Shown here: positions 23,565-32,980 of the stretch, piece after piece
How positions within the stretch are numbered: position 1 is the first letter of the stretch
Layout of the letters: every line of letters starts with the position of its first letter
Source of the DNA: Brevibacillus laterosporus
GTDB taxonomy: Bacteria; Bacillota; Bacilli; Brevibacillales; Brevibacillaceae
Reading direction: 5' to 3'
DNA: 64,000 nucleotides
Assembly (NCBI RefSeq): GCF_030489605.1
Contig: NZ_JAUKFY010000002.1
Coordinates: 124,001 to 188,000 of the forward strand
Program-made: the position numbers and the translations under genes
Notes under the pieces: generated by a model
What the model saw: only the letters and a program-made list of their open reading frames with translations
Told to the model about the DNA's origin: nothing
The model's database searches: none

Positions 23565-26300
23565 ATGAAGAGACAGTTACTACAGATTGTAAAGGATGAG
23601 GATCCCAAAAATCCGCTGACTGACGAAGAGATTGCCGGAAAATTAGGAATTAGGAGAGATAAATGCACGTTATTGCGTCAGCAGCTTCAAATTCCTGATT
23701 CTCGCAAACGGCGGTTACCATTGCTAATGGCAGAAATGAACCGGCTTTTAAAGAAGCATTCACAGATATCAGATCGCAAGCTAACAGGAGAGCTACGTAA
23801 ACTAGGTTTTGAAATATCAAAATTTACTGTGATGAATTTAAGGAAAGAACAGCAGGAAAATTGGCAAGAGATGCCCCTGGCTAGAAAGTCCAATGCTTCT
23901 TTAGACAAGGAACGGCCAGTACACCGAAAACTGCGGCAGTTTGCTGATTTGATCGAGAGTGACGGCTTCCTATTACCATTTGTACAACAGGTGAAGGCAG
24001 TCATTTTATATCCGTGCCAAAAGCTCCCCATTTTATTTCAGGGAGAAAAGGGAACAGGAAAGCGAGCTATGGCAGAAGCCGCCTTTTCTTTTGCGAAACA
24101 AGAGAAACAACTGAAATCAGAAGCCATTTTTACAGAAATAGATATACGAGAAATGACGCAAGGCCCATTATTTGAGCAACGGATCTACGATACATTGAGT
24201 AGCTATAACGATGTAGGTGGGGCATTGTATATTCGCGAAATCCAGCTTTTATCCCTTGAGTCTATAGAAGCGGTGCTTAAGCGTGTACGAGAGATGGACT
24301 CACCCGTATTCATTTTTGCGTCCAGCACAAATACAGCAGGCTGGGATAATCCTGACTTACTGCATCGTCTGTTTCCCATTCAGATTCACTTGCCATCCTT
24401 AGCTTCATGGCCGAGAGAGTCACAGCTTCGTTTAATTGATGATATGATTCAACAGCAGGCACAACAAGCAGGGTGTCCGATTCATAAGGATAAATGCACC
24501 GAGCGCAAAAAACTGATGAATGGGTATACGGCTAACATTACGCAGCTACGAGGAGACATTCGCGCTTTTGTTTGTAACGAATTCATAGATTGGTTAGTTG
24601 AACATTTTTCTCCTGTACAAGGTGATGAAAGAACGACACAAAGCGCTCTAACAGCATTAGCTCCTGACTCCATTTATCATTGGCTGCACATTCGATTTGC
24701 ACAAATGAATCAACAGGGAGTTCGGCCTGAATTAATTCGACTCCGATTACAGCAGGAATGCCGCGAACGATTAAGAGAGGACAGTGGAAAACGAAAGTCA
24801 GATGCGGAACGTGCACGCAGTTTAAGTATTTTTGTCGGAGAAAAGGTCATGCAAATGGTAGAGCAAATGCTATGGATTGCAGAAAAGCACCTCGTGCTGG
24901 ATCATGAAAAACTATTAATGGCTCTTGCTTTACATGTGAAAGGAATGCTAGAACGTTATCAGGTTACAGAGCCAAATCAGATTTATCATGGGGATCAAAA
25001 AAGTGAATCAGCTTCCTCCTATCTCTCTATGGAGTGGATTGTTGCTCAGGAGATGGCAGAGGTAATCAAAAGCACGTGGGGAATCAGCATTACGAAGTCA
25101 GAAACAGAAATGCTGGCTCGATATGTGAAGCATTGCACCCTCATTGAAAAAAATTCACCTACTGTAGGTATGGTGTTGGTTTCATACGGCAGTATTGCTG
25201 AGAGTATGGCAGAACAATTACATTCACTGTTTGGACAGCATCACATTCAAGCAGTTAGTCTCTCTGTAGATGATTCGGAGGAACGATTTTTATCCAAAGT
25301 CAGCTCTGCGATTAAGCGCGCAGATCATGGCATGGGAGTCGTTGTTCTGGCAGATGCGGGACGGATGGTAGGCAGTGAAGAGATTTGGCGAGAACATGTT
25401 CAAGTCGAAACATTGATATTTGCCCCCTTGAGTTTGCCATTTGCTATGGAGGTTATGCGTCGCTGTTTATATGCACCAAAGTCATTGTCTCATGTCGCCC
25501 AGGAAATTGTTCAATGGCGTATGCCAGTTTCCCCCTTTTTAGATGAGTGGAAAATAGTCAAACCCAAAGCGTTGATGCTGGTTTGTTTGACTGGGGAAGG
25601 GGCTGCACGTCAGCTTGGACAAATTGTGAGCGAGCATGTCGGTGATCGAGGTGGTGATCTGCATTATTTATTTGCTAATACTCATACGGTACGCTCCTCC
25701 TATACAAAGTGGAAAGAGGAATATCATATTTTAGCTGTTGCAGGCACGATTGATCCATTGGTAGAGGGACTGCCATTCATCTCCTTACAGCATTTAATTG
25801 AGGGAAGTGGATTTTCGTTTTTAGATCGCTTATTAATGGTCGGGGATTGGACTGTTGGACAAGCTTCTGTTGACCAACGAACACCCCTTCACATGCAGGA
25901 TTTAATAGTGACCGACCTTATTTTTTCTGATTGCAACATTTCGAATAAAAAGGAAGCCATTTTGTTTCTTGCTCACAAGTTAGTAGAAAAGGGCTATGTA
26001 AAACCCGAATTCGTGCAAAAGGTGTGGGAACGAGAAAAGCTTGGGTCAACATCACTCGCAGGCGGTATTGCTATCCCGCATGCAGAACCTGCTCAGACTA
26101 TTAATCCTGCCATTGCCATTTTGCAATTGGCTCACCCTCTGGAATGGGAACCGGGAATTCAGGTAGACTGGGTGATCATGCTGGCAGTTAATGATACATG
26201 CCAATTTGCTGTGGAAGAATTGATGGAAGCATTGGAAGCACCAGCGAATATCCAGAAGATTACAACCAGAGGTGGGGGGGAAGGGAAATGGAATCAATGA
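23565..26300 (+). CDS. LevR/DagR-like PTS-controlled transcription regulator
   Basis: A 911-residue multidomain regulator: N-terminal helix-turn-helix segments (1-100), AAA+ ATPase with P-loop GEKGTGKR (160-167), a PTS regulation domain near 415-470, a mannose-type EIIA-like domain (VGMVLVSYGSIAESMAEQL, about 540), an EIIB-like part (LVCLTGEGAARQLGQIV, about 675), then a C-terminal EIIA domain with phosphorylation motif GGIAIPHAEP (about 840). It should sense PTS activity and activate the neighbouring operons. Two oddities: the GAFTGA loop needed to contact sigma-54 is not present (MTQGPLFEQ stands there), and no sigma-54 promoter was found. RBS AAGGAATGG before ATG. Confidence 0.85.
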   Translation: MKRQLLQIVKDEDPKNPLTDEEIAGKLGIRRDKCTLLRQQLQIPDSRKRRLPLLMAEMNRLLKKHSQISDRKLTGELRKLGFEISKFTVMNLRKEQQENWQEMPLARKSNASLDKERPVHRKLRQFADLIESDGFLLPFVQQVKAVILYPCQKLPILFQGEKGTGKRAMAEAAFSFAKQEKQLKSEAIFTEIDIREMTQGPLFEQRIYDTLSSYNDVGGALYIREIQLLSLESIEAVLKRVREMDSPVFIFASSTNTAGWDNPDLLHRLFPIQIHLPSLASWPRESQLRLIDDMIQQQAQQAGCPIHKDKCTERKKLMNGYTANITQLRGDIRAFVCNEFIDWLVEHFSPVQGDERTTQSALTALAPDSIYHWLHIRFAQMNQQGVRPELIRLRLQQECRERLREDSGKRKSDAERARSLSIFVGEKVMQMVEQMLWIAEKHLVLDHEKLLMALALHVKGMLERYQVTEPNQIYHGDQKSESASSYLSMEWIVAQEMAEVIKSTWGISITKSETEMLARYVKHCTLIEKNSPTVGMVLVSYGSIAESMAEQLHSLFGQHHIQAVSLSVDDSEERFLSKVSSAIKRADHGMGVVVLADAGRMVGSEEIWREHVQVETLIFAPLSLPFAMEVMRRCLYAPKSLSHVAQEIVQWRMPVSPFLDEWKIVKPKALMLVCLTGEGAARQLGQIVSEHVGDRGGDLHYLFANTHTVRSSYTKWKEEYHILAVAGTIDPLVEGLPFISLQHLIEGSGFSFLDRLLMVGDWTVGQASVDQRTPLHMQDLIVTDLIFSDCNISNKKEAILFLAHKLVEKGYVKPEFVQKVWEREKLGSTSLAGGIAIPHAEPAQTINPAIAILQLAHPLEWEPGIQVDWVIMLAVNDTCQFAVEELMEALEAPANIQKITTRGGGEGKWNQ

Positions 26301-26458
26301 AAAGAGTGACTCCTGGTACAAAAATATATAAATTGTTTGAGCACGATAAATTTGTATGTGAGGGTACGGAAGAAGTATTTCTCATTTCCATTGAAAAATT
26401 GACCAAAGAGGAATTTAAAAAAAGATTGGAAGAAAACCCAAAGCTGTTAGAAGGATAG
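26288..26458 (+). CDS. Small hypothetical protein overlapping the regulator gene
   Basis: A 56-residue protein whose ATG lies 13 bases inside the end of the regulator gene, after a GGGGGGAAGGGA tract. It starts MESMKRVTPGTKIYKLFEHD and ends KRLEENPKLLEG; soluble, charged, no known motif. The overlap implies coupled translation with the regulator. No family recognised. Confidence 0.55.
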   Translation: MESMKRVTPGTKIYKLFEHDKFVCEGTEEVFLISIEKLTKEEFKKRLEENPKLLEG

Positions 26459-26477
26459 TCAGAGCAGAAAGTAATAG

Positions 26478-26505
26478 TTGACGGATATCAAAAAAGAGGT
26501 AAAAT
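26478..26505 (+). promoter_or_regulatory. Sigma-A promoter of the dehydrogenase operon
   Basis: TTGACG, 16-base spacer, TAAAAT. Same -35 sequence and layout as the PTS promoter at 20987. Confidence 0.7.
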
Positions 26506-26514
26506 AAAGTTGTA

Positions 26515-26542
26515 GAACAAATGTAACTAATTGGAACAAGTG
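26515..26542 (+). promoter_or_regulatory. Paired operator, dehydrogenase promoter
   Basis: GAACAAATG and GAACAAGTG, starts 19 bases apart, nine bases after the -10. The second unit differs by one base from the first. See 21026-21053. Confidence 0.65.
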
Positions 26543-26556
26543 TAAAAAGGGCCTCG

Positions 26557-26601
26557 GGCCGAATGCTTACCTGTGTGGAGGCGTTCGGCCTTTTGTTTTT
26601 T
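26557..26601 (+). terminator. Leader terminator or attenuator before the dehydrogenase genes
   Basis: GGCCGAATGC / GCGTTCGGCC (one G-U) with a 14-base loop and a T-rich tail, ending 25 bases before the first ATG. Counterpart of the hairpin at 21079. Confidence 0.8.
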
Positions 26602-26625
26602 CTAAAGAGCAAAGGAGGGTACAAC

Positions 26626-27612
26626 ATGATTGCTGCCTGGCAAATACCTAAGATGATTACGGAGCAAAAGTTAGTGGAATTATTACATCAAATGTGGGTC
26701 ATACGCTTTTTTGATGAAAAGGTGGATGAATTTTTCGCAAAAGGATTAATTCATGGAACAACGCATCTATGTGTTGGACAAGAGGCAACAGCGGCAGGTG
26801 CAATCGCTGTGCTTCAACCAGAGGATAAAATTACGAGTACGCACCGAGGTCATGGTCACTGCATTGCCAAAGGTGCAGATGTTAATAAAATGATGGCTGA
26901 ATTATTTGGCCGTGAAACAGGATATTGCAAGGGAAAAGGCGGATCAATGCATATTGCCGATGTAGAGAAAGGAAATTTGGGCGCGAATGGTATTGTCGGT
27001 GGTGGTATCCCTATTGCAGTTGGAGCAGCGTTAACCTCACAAATGAAGAAACTAGGCTATGTTACAATCAGCTTTTTTGGCGATGGAGCGAGTAATGAAG
27101 GCAGTTTTCATGAATCACTAAATATGGCTTCCATCTGGAAATTGCCAGTTATCTTTTTCTGTGAAAATAATCAATATGGAATGTCCGGTCCTGTAACGGA
27201 AATGGTGAATATCGAAAATATTGCGGATCGGTCAAAAGCATATGGTATTCCTGGTGTAGTAGTAGATGGAAACGATCTTGTGGCAGTTATGAATGCTGTA
27301 GCTGAAGCAGCAGAACGAGCTCGGCGCGGTGAAGGGCCTACTTTAATTGAAGCAAAAACATATCGTTATAAAGGCCACTCTAAGAGTGACGCGAAAAAAT
27401 ATCGTACCCCCGAGGAAGAGCTGGATTGGCGGAAAAATCGCGATTGCATCAAAAGATTACAGGAGAGCTTGATAGAAAAAGGTCTGCTTACACAAGAACA
27501 GGCCAAAGAAATAGAACAGCAGGCAAAGAAGGAGATCGAGGAAGCAGTGATATTTGCAGAAAAAAGCCCGATGCCTTCTCTAGATACGTTGGAAGAAGAC
27601 GTCTACGCATAA
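26626..27612 (+). CDS. acoA: Acetoin/2-oxoacid dehydrogenase E1 alpha subunit
   Basis: Thiamine-diphosphate-dependent E1 alpha chain, 328 residues. It has HGTTHLCVGQEA near residue 40, the phrase STHRGHGHCIAKG, the substrate-phase region GYCKGKGGSMH and the ThDP-binding motif GDGASNEGSFHESLN with ENNQYGMS. These phrases are closest to acetoin dehydrogenase AcoA; a branched-chain or pyruvate role is less likely. ATG 26626 has AAAGGAGG 9 bases upstream; the longer frame to 26563 runs through the terminator stem. It heads the operon E1a-E1b-E2-E3. Confidence 0.85.
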   Translation: MIAAWQIPKMITEQKLVELLHQMWVIRFFDEKVDEFFAKGLIHGTTHLCVGQEATAAGAIAVLQPEDKITSTHRGHGHCIAKGADVNKMMAELFGRETGYCKGKGGSMHIADVEKGNLGANGIVGGGIPIAVGAALTSQMKKLGYVTISFFGDGASNEGSFHESLNMASIWKLPVIFFCENNQYGMSGPVTEMVNIENIADRSKAYGIPGVVVDGNDLVAVMNAVAEAAERARRGEGPTLIEAKTYRYKGHSKSDAKKYRTPEEELDWRKNRDCIKRLQESLIEKGLLTQEQAKEIEQQAKKEIEEAVIFAEKSPMPSLDTLEEDVYA

Positions 27613-27640
27613 CGGATAAATAAAGAAGGAAGGGAACCTC

Positions 27641-28624
27641 ATGAGAGAGATTACGTACCTAGAAGCGGTCCGAGAAGCGATGAGTCAGGAGATGCGTGTC
27701 AATCCAGATGTTTTTTTGATGGGAGAAGATATTGGAGTATATGGAGGAGCGTTTGGTGTGTCGCGTGGGATGATTGAAGAATTTGGTCCAGAGCGAATTC
27801 GCAACACACCGATTTCCGAAGCAGCGATTGCAGGAGCCGCTGTTGGAGCCGCTATGACTGGCATGCGGCCCATCATGGAGCTACAATTCTCTGACTTCAT
27901 AACCATTGCAATGGACCAGTTGGTAAATCAGGCTGCGAAAAATCGCTACATGTTTGGCGGGAAAGGGAAGGTGCCGATGGTCGTGCGTACACCATCTGGT
28001 TCGGGTACAGGTGCCGCGGCGCAGCATACACAAAGCTTGGAGGCATGGATGGCCCATATTCCCGGGCTAAAAGTGGTACAGCCCTCAACTGCTTATGATG
28101 TAAAGGGGTTATTAAAGGCAGCCATCAACGATCATAACCCAGTGATTTTTTATGAGCACAAGCTCCTCTATAAAACATCGGGGCATGTCCCAGAAGAATC
28201 ATACAGTATTCCGCTTGGTGTGGCAGATGTAAAACGTGAAGGCACAGACGTAACAATCGTAGCGACTGCCATTATGGTGCACAAAGCATTAGAAGCGGCC
28301 GCCGTATTAGAAAAAGAAGGCATCTCTGTGGAAGTTATCGATCCACGGACATTGGTGCCGTTAGATACCCAGACCATTATTCGGTCAATGAAGAAAACAG
28401 GGAAGCTGATTGTAGTTCATGAAGCGGTCAAGTTCGGCGGATTCGGCGGAGAGATTGTTAGCATGATTGCCGAGAGTGAAGCCTTCGATTATATAGATGC
28501 TCCTATTAGACGATTGGGCGGTAAGTGGATACCGATGCCTTATAATCCAGTCCTAGAAAAGGCGGCAATCCCGCAGGTGCCCGATATTATACAAGCAGTA
28601 AAAGACACAGTGGCACATCGTTAG
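27641..28624 (+). CDS. acoB: Acetoin/2-oxoacid dehydrogenase E1 beta subunit
   Basis: The 327-residue E1 beta chain, which forms the heterotetramer with the alpha chain and completes the ThDP site. Recognised by [51 protein letters not shown], and the C-terminal [15 protein letters not shown] region. GAAGGAAGGG precedes ATG by a few bases, 28 bases after the alpha gene. Length is normal. Confidence 0.92.
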   Translation: MREITYLEAVREAMSQEMRVNPDVFLMGEDIGVYGGAFGVSRGMIEEFGPERIRNTPISEAAIAGAAVGAAMTGMRPIMELQFSDFITIAMDQLVNQAAKNRYMFGGKGKVPMVVRTPSGSGTGAAAQHTQSLEAWMAHIPGLKVVQPSTAYDVKGLLKAAINDHNPVIFYEHKLLYKTSGHVPEESYSIPLGVADVKREGTDVTIVATAIMVHKALEAAAVLEKEGISVEVIDPRTLVPLDTQTIIRSMKKTGKLIVVHEAVKFGGFGGEIVSMIAESEAFDYIDAPIRRLGGKWIPMPYNPVLEKAAIPQVPDIIQAVKDTVAHR

Positions 28625-28639
28625 AAGGGGGAGAGGAAC

Positions 28640-29998
28640 ATGGCAACAGGAATCTTCATGCCTAAGCTTAGTATGACAATGGAGACGGGAACCATTTTGC
28701 AATGGTTTAAAAAAGAGGGAGACCTGGTAGAAGAGGGAGACCTGCTGCTAGAGGTGATGACAGACAAGATTAACATCGAAGTAGAGGCGTATGCAACAGG
28801 TACGTTGCTAAAAATTTATGATGATGTGAACGCGATTGTACCTGTACAAAAAATCATCGGGTACATTGGAGAGCAGGGAGAACAAGTTCCAGACACGCCG
28901 CCAGAGATAGAGAGAGAAGAAACACCTGCTGATGCAAGCAAAGCTAGTGAGGAGAACGAAGCTAAAAAAGAAGCTTCTACTTCTGGAGAAGAAACAAATA
29001 AAGTGCGTGCTACACCAGCGGCTCGACGTCTTTCACGAGAATACGGTGTCGCATTATATGAGATGAAAGGGCGTGGAACAAATGGGCGCATTCATGCCGA
29101 GGATGTAGAAGCTTATGTTAAATCAGTTCAAGAGAGAATGGTGACACCTCTAGCGAAAAAAATTGCCTCGAACACGGGAGTTCAGCTAAACAGCATACAG
29201 GGGTCAGGCGCTAATGGAAAAATTACGAAACAAGATGTTCTGCAGGCTCCTCCTAATTGTTTGCAAGCAGCTATGAACAGCAGTGTAGCAAACAACACAA
29301 AAGCTGTGGAGTTATCTCGTGTGAAATTGGGGGGCATGCGTAAGGTTATCTCTGAGCGAATGACCCGAAGTGTTACTACAGCACCGCATGTCACGCTTGT
29401 AACGGAAGCAGATATGAGCAATGCAATCAAGCTTCGCAAAAGCTTACTCTCAGTCATTGAGAGCCAGACAGGATATCGGTTGTCTTATACAGAGATCGTT
29501 ATAAAAGCGGCTGCAATTGCGTTGCGCCAACACCCACAGATGAATGCTTCCGTTGAAGGTGACTACATTATCTATAAACAGGAAGTCAACACTGGTCTTG
29601 CGGTTTCAGTACCAAACGGTCTCATGGTGCCAGTTGTCAAACATGCTGATCAGAAAGGCTTGGCAACATTAACAGCAGAGTGTAAAGAGCTAGGGCGATT
29701 AGCAAGAGCAGGCAAATTGCTGCCTGATCAGACGCAGGGAGGCTCCTTTACCATTAGCAATCTCGGAATGTACGACATTGATGCCTTTACACCAATTATT
29801 AATCAGCCAGAGATTGCCATATTAGGGGTTGGCCGTATTACGGAAAAAGCAGTTGGGATTCACGGAGAGTTAAAACTTCGTCCGCAGATGACTTTAAGCC
29901 TTTCCTTTGACCATCGGATCGTGGATGGAGCACCAGCAGCAGAATTTTTACAAAGCATAAAACGCTCTCTTGAAGAACCATATCAGCTGCTAGTCTAG
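28640..29998 (+). CDS. acoC: Dihydrolipoamide acyltransferase E2 with two peripheral-binding domains
   Basis: The 452-residue E2 core. N-terminal lipoyl domain with the lipoylated lysine in MTDKINIEVEA (about residue 43), then an acidic/alanine linker, then two consecutive E3/E1-binding domains: ATPAARRLSREYGV..RGTNGRI near 125-160 and TPLAKKIASNTGV..GSGANGKI near 168-200, then the catalytic domain ending with the active site SFDHRIVDGAPAAEF. Two binding domains in a row are unusual for single-lipoyl E2 proteins. GGGGGAGAGG precedes the ATG. Acetyltransferase in acetoin cleavage is the likely reaction. Confidence 0.88.
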   Translation: MATGIFMPKLSMTMETGTILQWFKKEGDLVEEGDLLLEVMTDKINIEVEAYATGTLLKIYDDVNAIVPVQKIIGYIGEQGEQVPDTPPEIEREETPADASKASEENEAKKEASTSGEETNKVRATPAARRLSREYGVALYEMKGRGTNGRIHAEDVEAYVKSVQERMVTPLAKKIASNTGVQLNSIQGSGANGKITKQDVLQAPPNCLQAAMNSSVANNTKAVELSRVKLGGMRKVISERMTRSVTTAPHVTLVTEADMSNAIKLRKSLLSVIESQTGYRLSYTEIVIKAAAIALRQHPQMNASVEGDYIIYKQEVNTGLAVSVPNGLMVPVVKHADQKGLATLTAECKELGRLARAGKLLPDQTQGGSFTISNLGMYDIDAFTPIINQPEIAILGVGRITEKAVGIHGELKLRPQMTLSLSFDHRIVDGAPAAEFLQSIKRSLEEPYQLLV

Positions 29999-30008
29999 GG
30001 GGAACAAC

Positions 30009-31388
30009 ATGAAAACCTACGATATTGTGGTCATTGGAGGAGGGCCGGGCGGATACGTAGCAGCCATTCGCGCTTCAAAAGAAGGAAAGAAAGTGGCGCT
30101 TATAGAGCAGGACCATTTAGGAGGAACCTGCTTGAATCGGGGATGTATTCCATCTAAAGCATTATTAAAGCATGCTGAAATGATTCATGCCATCAGAGAT
30201 GCGTCCAAATACGGGATTGAGGTAGGAGAAATAAGGCTCTCCTTGCCAAAAATGATGCTGAGAAAAAATCGGGTTATCAACCAGCTCCGTGGAGGAATTG
30301 CCCATCTATTACGAACGGGAAAAATTGATTTATATCATGGTAAGGGTGAGATTCAATCAGACCAGATCGTGGAAATTACAGGTGATAAACCAGAGAGAAT
30401 TAAGGCCGGGTCAATCATTATAGCGACAGGCTCCTCTCCAGCCGTACCTCCGATTGAAGGATTGGAACAGGTAGCATATCACACAAGCGATACCATTTTT
30501 GATTTAGAGGAAATTCCTGCGTCCCTTGCAATTATTGGAGGTGGTGTTATTGGTGTAGAGTGTGCCAGCATTTTTGAAAGTTTGGGAACAAAGGTAACAA
30601 TCATTGAAAAGGCAGATCGCATTCTGGCTACTGAAGATGAAATGGCTTCACAGTTATTAACAAAACATGCAAGCAAAATGGGAATTGCGATTCGAACCAA
30701 GGCGAAAATAGCTGCGGTTAAAGCACTCGGCTCGCAAAAACACCTTATGATTTACAATGAAGCTGGAACAAAACAGAATGTTGTAGCGGAAGAAATACTA
30801 GTCGCAATTGGACGTCGCCCGAATCTGTCGGCATCTGCTAACCTATCACTTGATATGGATGGTCCATTTATTAAAGTAAATGCACGTATGGAGACAAGTG
30901 TGCCAAATCTATATGCAATAGGTGACGTGGTTGGGAATTGGCAATTGGCTCATGTAGCAAGTGCAGAAGGAATTGTAGCTGCTCTGAATGCGTCAGGGCA
31001 AGCTAAAGATATGAAATACCATATCGTACCAAGATGCATCTACACCTATCCTGAGATTGCAAGTGTAGGGCTAAGCGAGCGTGAGGCAAAAGAAAAGGGT
31101 TTTCAGGTAAAAACCTCAATGCATCAGCTCGCAGTAAACGGTAAGGCCTTAGCAAGCGGACAAACAGAAGGCTTTGTAAAGCTGATTGCAGATGAGACCT
31201 ACGGGGAAATAGTAGGGGCTGTGATGGTCGGGCCACATGTAACCGAGATGATTTCACAAATCTCTGCTTATATGCAACTGGAAGGAACCGTTGAAGAAAT
31301 GGCAAATCTGATTTTTCCACATCCAGCTGTATCAGAAGGATTACATGAAGCGGCAAGCGATTGGCTAGGAAAAGGTATCCATTCGTAA
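30009..31388 (+). CDS. acoL: Dihydrolipoamide dehydrogenase E3
   Basis: FAD enzyme that reoxidises the lipoyl arm with NAD. The 459-residue protein has the FAD motif GGGPGGYVAAIRAS (9-22), the redox cysteines in GGTCLNRGCIPSK (about 39-51), the NAD motif GGGVIGVECASIF (about 178-190), and the C-terminal HPAVSEGLHEA with the catalytic histidine. It begins 10 bases after E2 and closes the operon; a strong terminator follows. This may be an operon-specific E3, since a general copy usually exists elsewhere. Confidence 0.93.
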   Translation: MKTYDIVVIGGGPGGYVAAIRASKEGKKVALIEQDHLGGTCLNRGCIPSKALLKHAEMIHAIRDASKYGIEVGEIRLSLPKMMLRKNRVINQLRGGIAHLLRTGKIDLYHGKGEIQSDQIVEITGDKPERIKAGSIIIATGSSPAVPPIEGLEQVAYHTSDTIFDLEEIPASLAIIGGGVIGVECASIFESLGTKVTIIEKADRILATEDEMASQLLTKHASKMGIAIRTKAKIAAVKALGSQKHLMIYNEAGTKQNVVAEEILVAIGRRPNLSASANLSLDMDGPFIKVNARMETSVPNLYAIGDVVGNWQLAHVASAEGIVAALNASGQAKDMKYHIVPRCIYTYPEIASVGLSEREAKEKGFQVKTSMHQLAVNGKALASGQTEGFVKLIADETYGEIVGAVMVGPHVTEMISQISAYMQLEGTVEEMANLIFPHPAVSEGLHEAASDWLGKGIHS

Positions 31389-31433
31389 AAGCTTTGATAT
31401 CTGTAGAGCAGCTTACATGGGACACAGCATAAA

Positions 31434-31469
31434 AGAAGAACTGGGGACGCCCATCCTCAGTTCTTTTTT
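31434..31469 (+). terminator. Terminator after the dehydrogenase operon
   Basis: AAGAACTGGGGA / TCCTCAGTTCTT with T6. Confidence 0.85.
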
Positions 31470-31594
31470 GCTCCTCTTATCTTGATGATTTATGGATTTT
31501 TTACGGTGGTACAGGAATTTGTAATCTTTTTAGCGCTACTATGAGTTTATGTTTATAATAGATGAAGGATGATAGATGTAAAAGAGGTGAGACG

Positions 31595-32563
31595 ATGGAT
31601 TGGGCTGAAAAAAGGGAACTCGTGCGCGTCGCTAAACTTTATTATTTTCAAGGACTAACCCAAGCAGAAATCTCTAAAAAGATCGGGGTTTCCCGCCCTG
31701 TAGTATCCAAACTCCTACAAAAAGCAAAAGATGCTGGAATTGTAGAGATCATTATCAAAGATGAAACTGTAAACGTAGTGGAGATTGAACAAAAGCTAGA
31801 AGAAATGTTTTCTTTAGACGAAGCTATTGTTGTGCCAGTGAACGGAATAGAGAATCAGGAATTAATCAAGCAACTAGTAGCTAAGGAAGCAGCCATGCAT
31901 CTATCTAAATTGGCTAAAAATGTAAAAAGCATCGGCTTATCATGGGGGACTACCCTATATCATATGGTAAATGAATACCCGTACGAACGAAATCCAGAAA
32001 TGATGGTGTACCCTCTAGTCGGAGGGACAGGACGAAAGCACGTAGAAATCCATTCTAACCAATTAGCCTATGAACTCTCAAAACGAATGGGAGCAAACTG
32101 TGAATTTTTATATGCGCCGGCATTGGTAGAAACAGTAGACCTCAAGGAACAGATTCTGCAATCAGAATCCATCCGAGTTTTACTAGATCAAATTCGCAAG
32201 GTGGAAATTGCCCTGTTAGGAATCGGTATTCTGGAAGAATCAACATTGTTTAACATGGGATATTTAAAAGAAGAGGAAATGAAAGAGCTAAAGCAAAATC
32301 AAGCAGTAGGGGATATAGGCTCCCGCTTTATCGACAAGGATGGCAAACAGATTCATATACCATTGAACAATCGTGTTATTGGGCTTGACCTGCTAGATTT
32401 GTTTCAAATTCCCACTGTAATTGCAGTGGCGACTGGGTTAGCAAAGGTTACAGCAATCAGGGCTGCTTTACATGGTGGTTATTTCCATAAATTGTTTGTA
32501 GATGAGCGCACAGCTCGAGAATTAATTGCTAAATACGATGATAAAGGCAACAGTGAGGAGTAA
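31595..32563 (+). CDS. SorC/DeoR-type sugar-binding transcription regulator
   Basis: A 322-residue regulator: N-terminal HTH with YYFQGLTQAEISKKIGVSRP and VVSKLLQKAKDAGIV, then the SorC effector domain (LSWGTTLYHMV, VYPLVGGTGR and the G-I-G segment ALLGIGILEEST), which binds a phosphorylated sugar. Regulators of this group bind sites containing TGAACA/GAACAA-type sequences, so it is the natural reader of the GAACAAATG pairs at both operons. It has its own region upstream without that repeat, so self-control is not evident. ATG 31595 has AGAGGTGAG upstream. Confidence 0.85.
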   Translation: MDWAEKRELVRVAKLYYFQGLTQAEISKKIGVSRPVVSKLLQKAKDAGIVEIIIKDETVNVVEIEQKLEEMFSLDEAIVVPVNGIENQELIKQLVAKEAAMHLSKLAKNVKSIGLSWGTTLYHMVNEYPYERNPEMMVYPLVGGTGRKHVEIHSNQLAYELSKRMGANCEFLYAPALVETVDLKEQILQSESIRVLLDQIRKVEIALLGIGILEESTLFNMGYLKEEEMKELKQNQAVGDIGSRFIDKDGKQIHIPLNNRVIGLDLLDLFQIPTVIAVATGLAKVTAIRAALHGGYFHKLFVDERTARELIAKYDDKGNSEE

Positions 32564-32576
32564 GGAGGGAACGGAT

Positions 32577-32927
32577 TTGGAAGAGACAGTGATTGAAACA
32601 GAACTCTACTGCATAACTTGTCTTGGTCAAGCACCGCATACTGTCACATATGTACATGATATTTTATATATGGTTAAATGTGAGCAGTGCGGAAAAGAGA
32701 GCGTTATGGAACCAGATTTGTTGAAAGAAATTTATTCGCAGTATGTTGACCGAATTATTTCGAAGCCGCAACGGATCACTCAGGAATTCAAAGAAGATTT
32801 AAGTCATTTTATCTCAACCATGCCGTACCGTGTTATCAGCAAGCCTTTTCGTACGTATAAGGAGCTAAAGGGTATTTTCCGCTATAGAAAAAAAGGGTAC
32901 AGTGATTCATCAAAGATAGATAAATAA
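32577..32927 (+). CDS. Zinc-ribbon protein of unknown role
   Basis: A 116-residue protein with two CxxC pairs, YCITC near residue 11 and KCEQC near residue 34, which form a zinc ribbon, followed by a basic region (FRTYKELKGIFRYRKKG). TTG 32577 is chosen because AAGGAGG is 7 bases upstream; an earlier frame start overlaps the regulator gene. Proteins of this form are annotated 'bh protein' in Brevibacillus relatives with no known function. A terminator follows at 32981. Confidence 0.65.
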   Translation: MEETVIETELYCITCLGQAPHTVTYVHDILYMVKCEQCGKESVMEPDLLKEIYSQYVDRIISKPQRITQEFKEDLSHFISTMPYRVISKPFRTYKELKGIFRYRKKGYSDSSKIDK

Positions 32928-32980
32928 ATAAGAGAAATCGTTCCAACTCCTTAGAAGGCATTACCAGCATTTTTCTTTCT

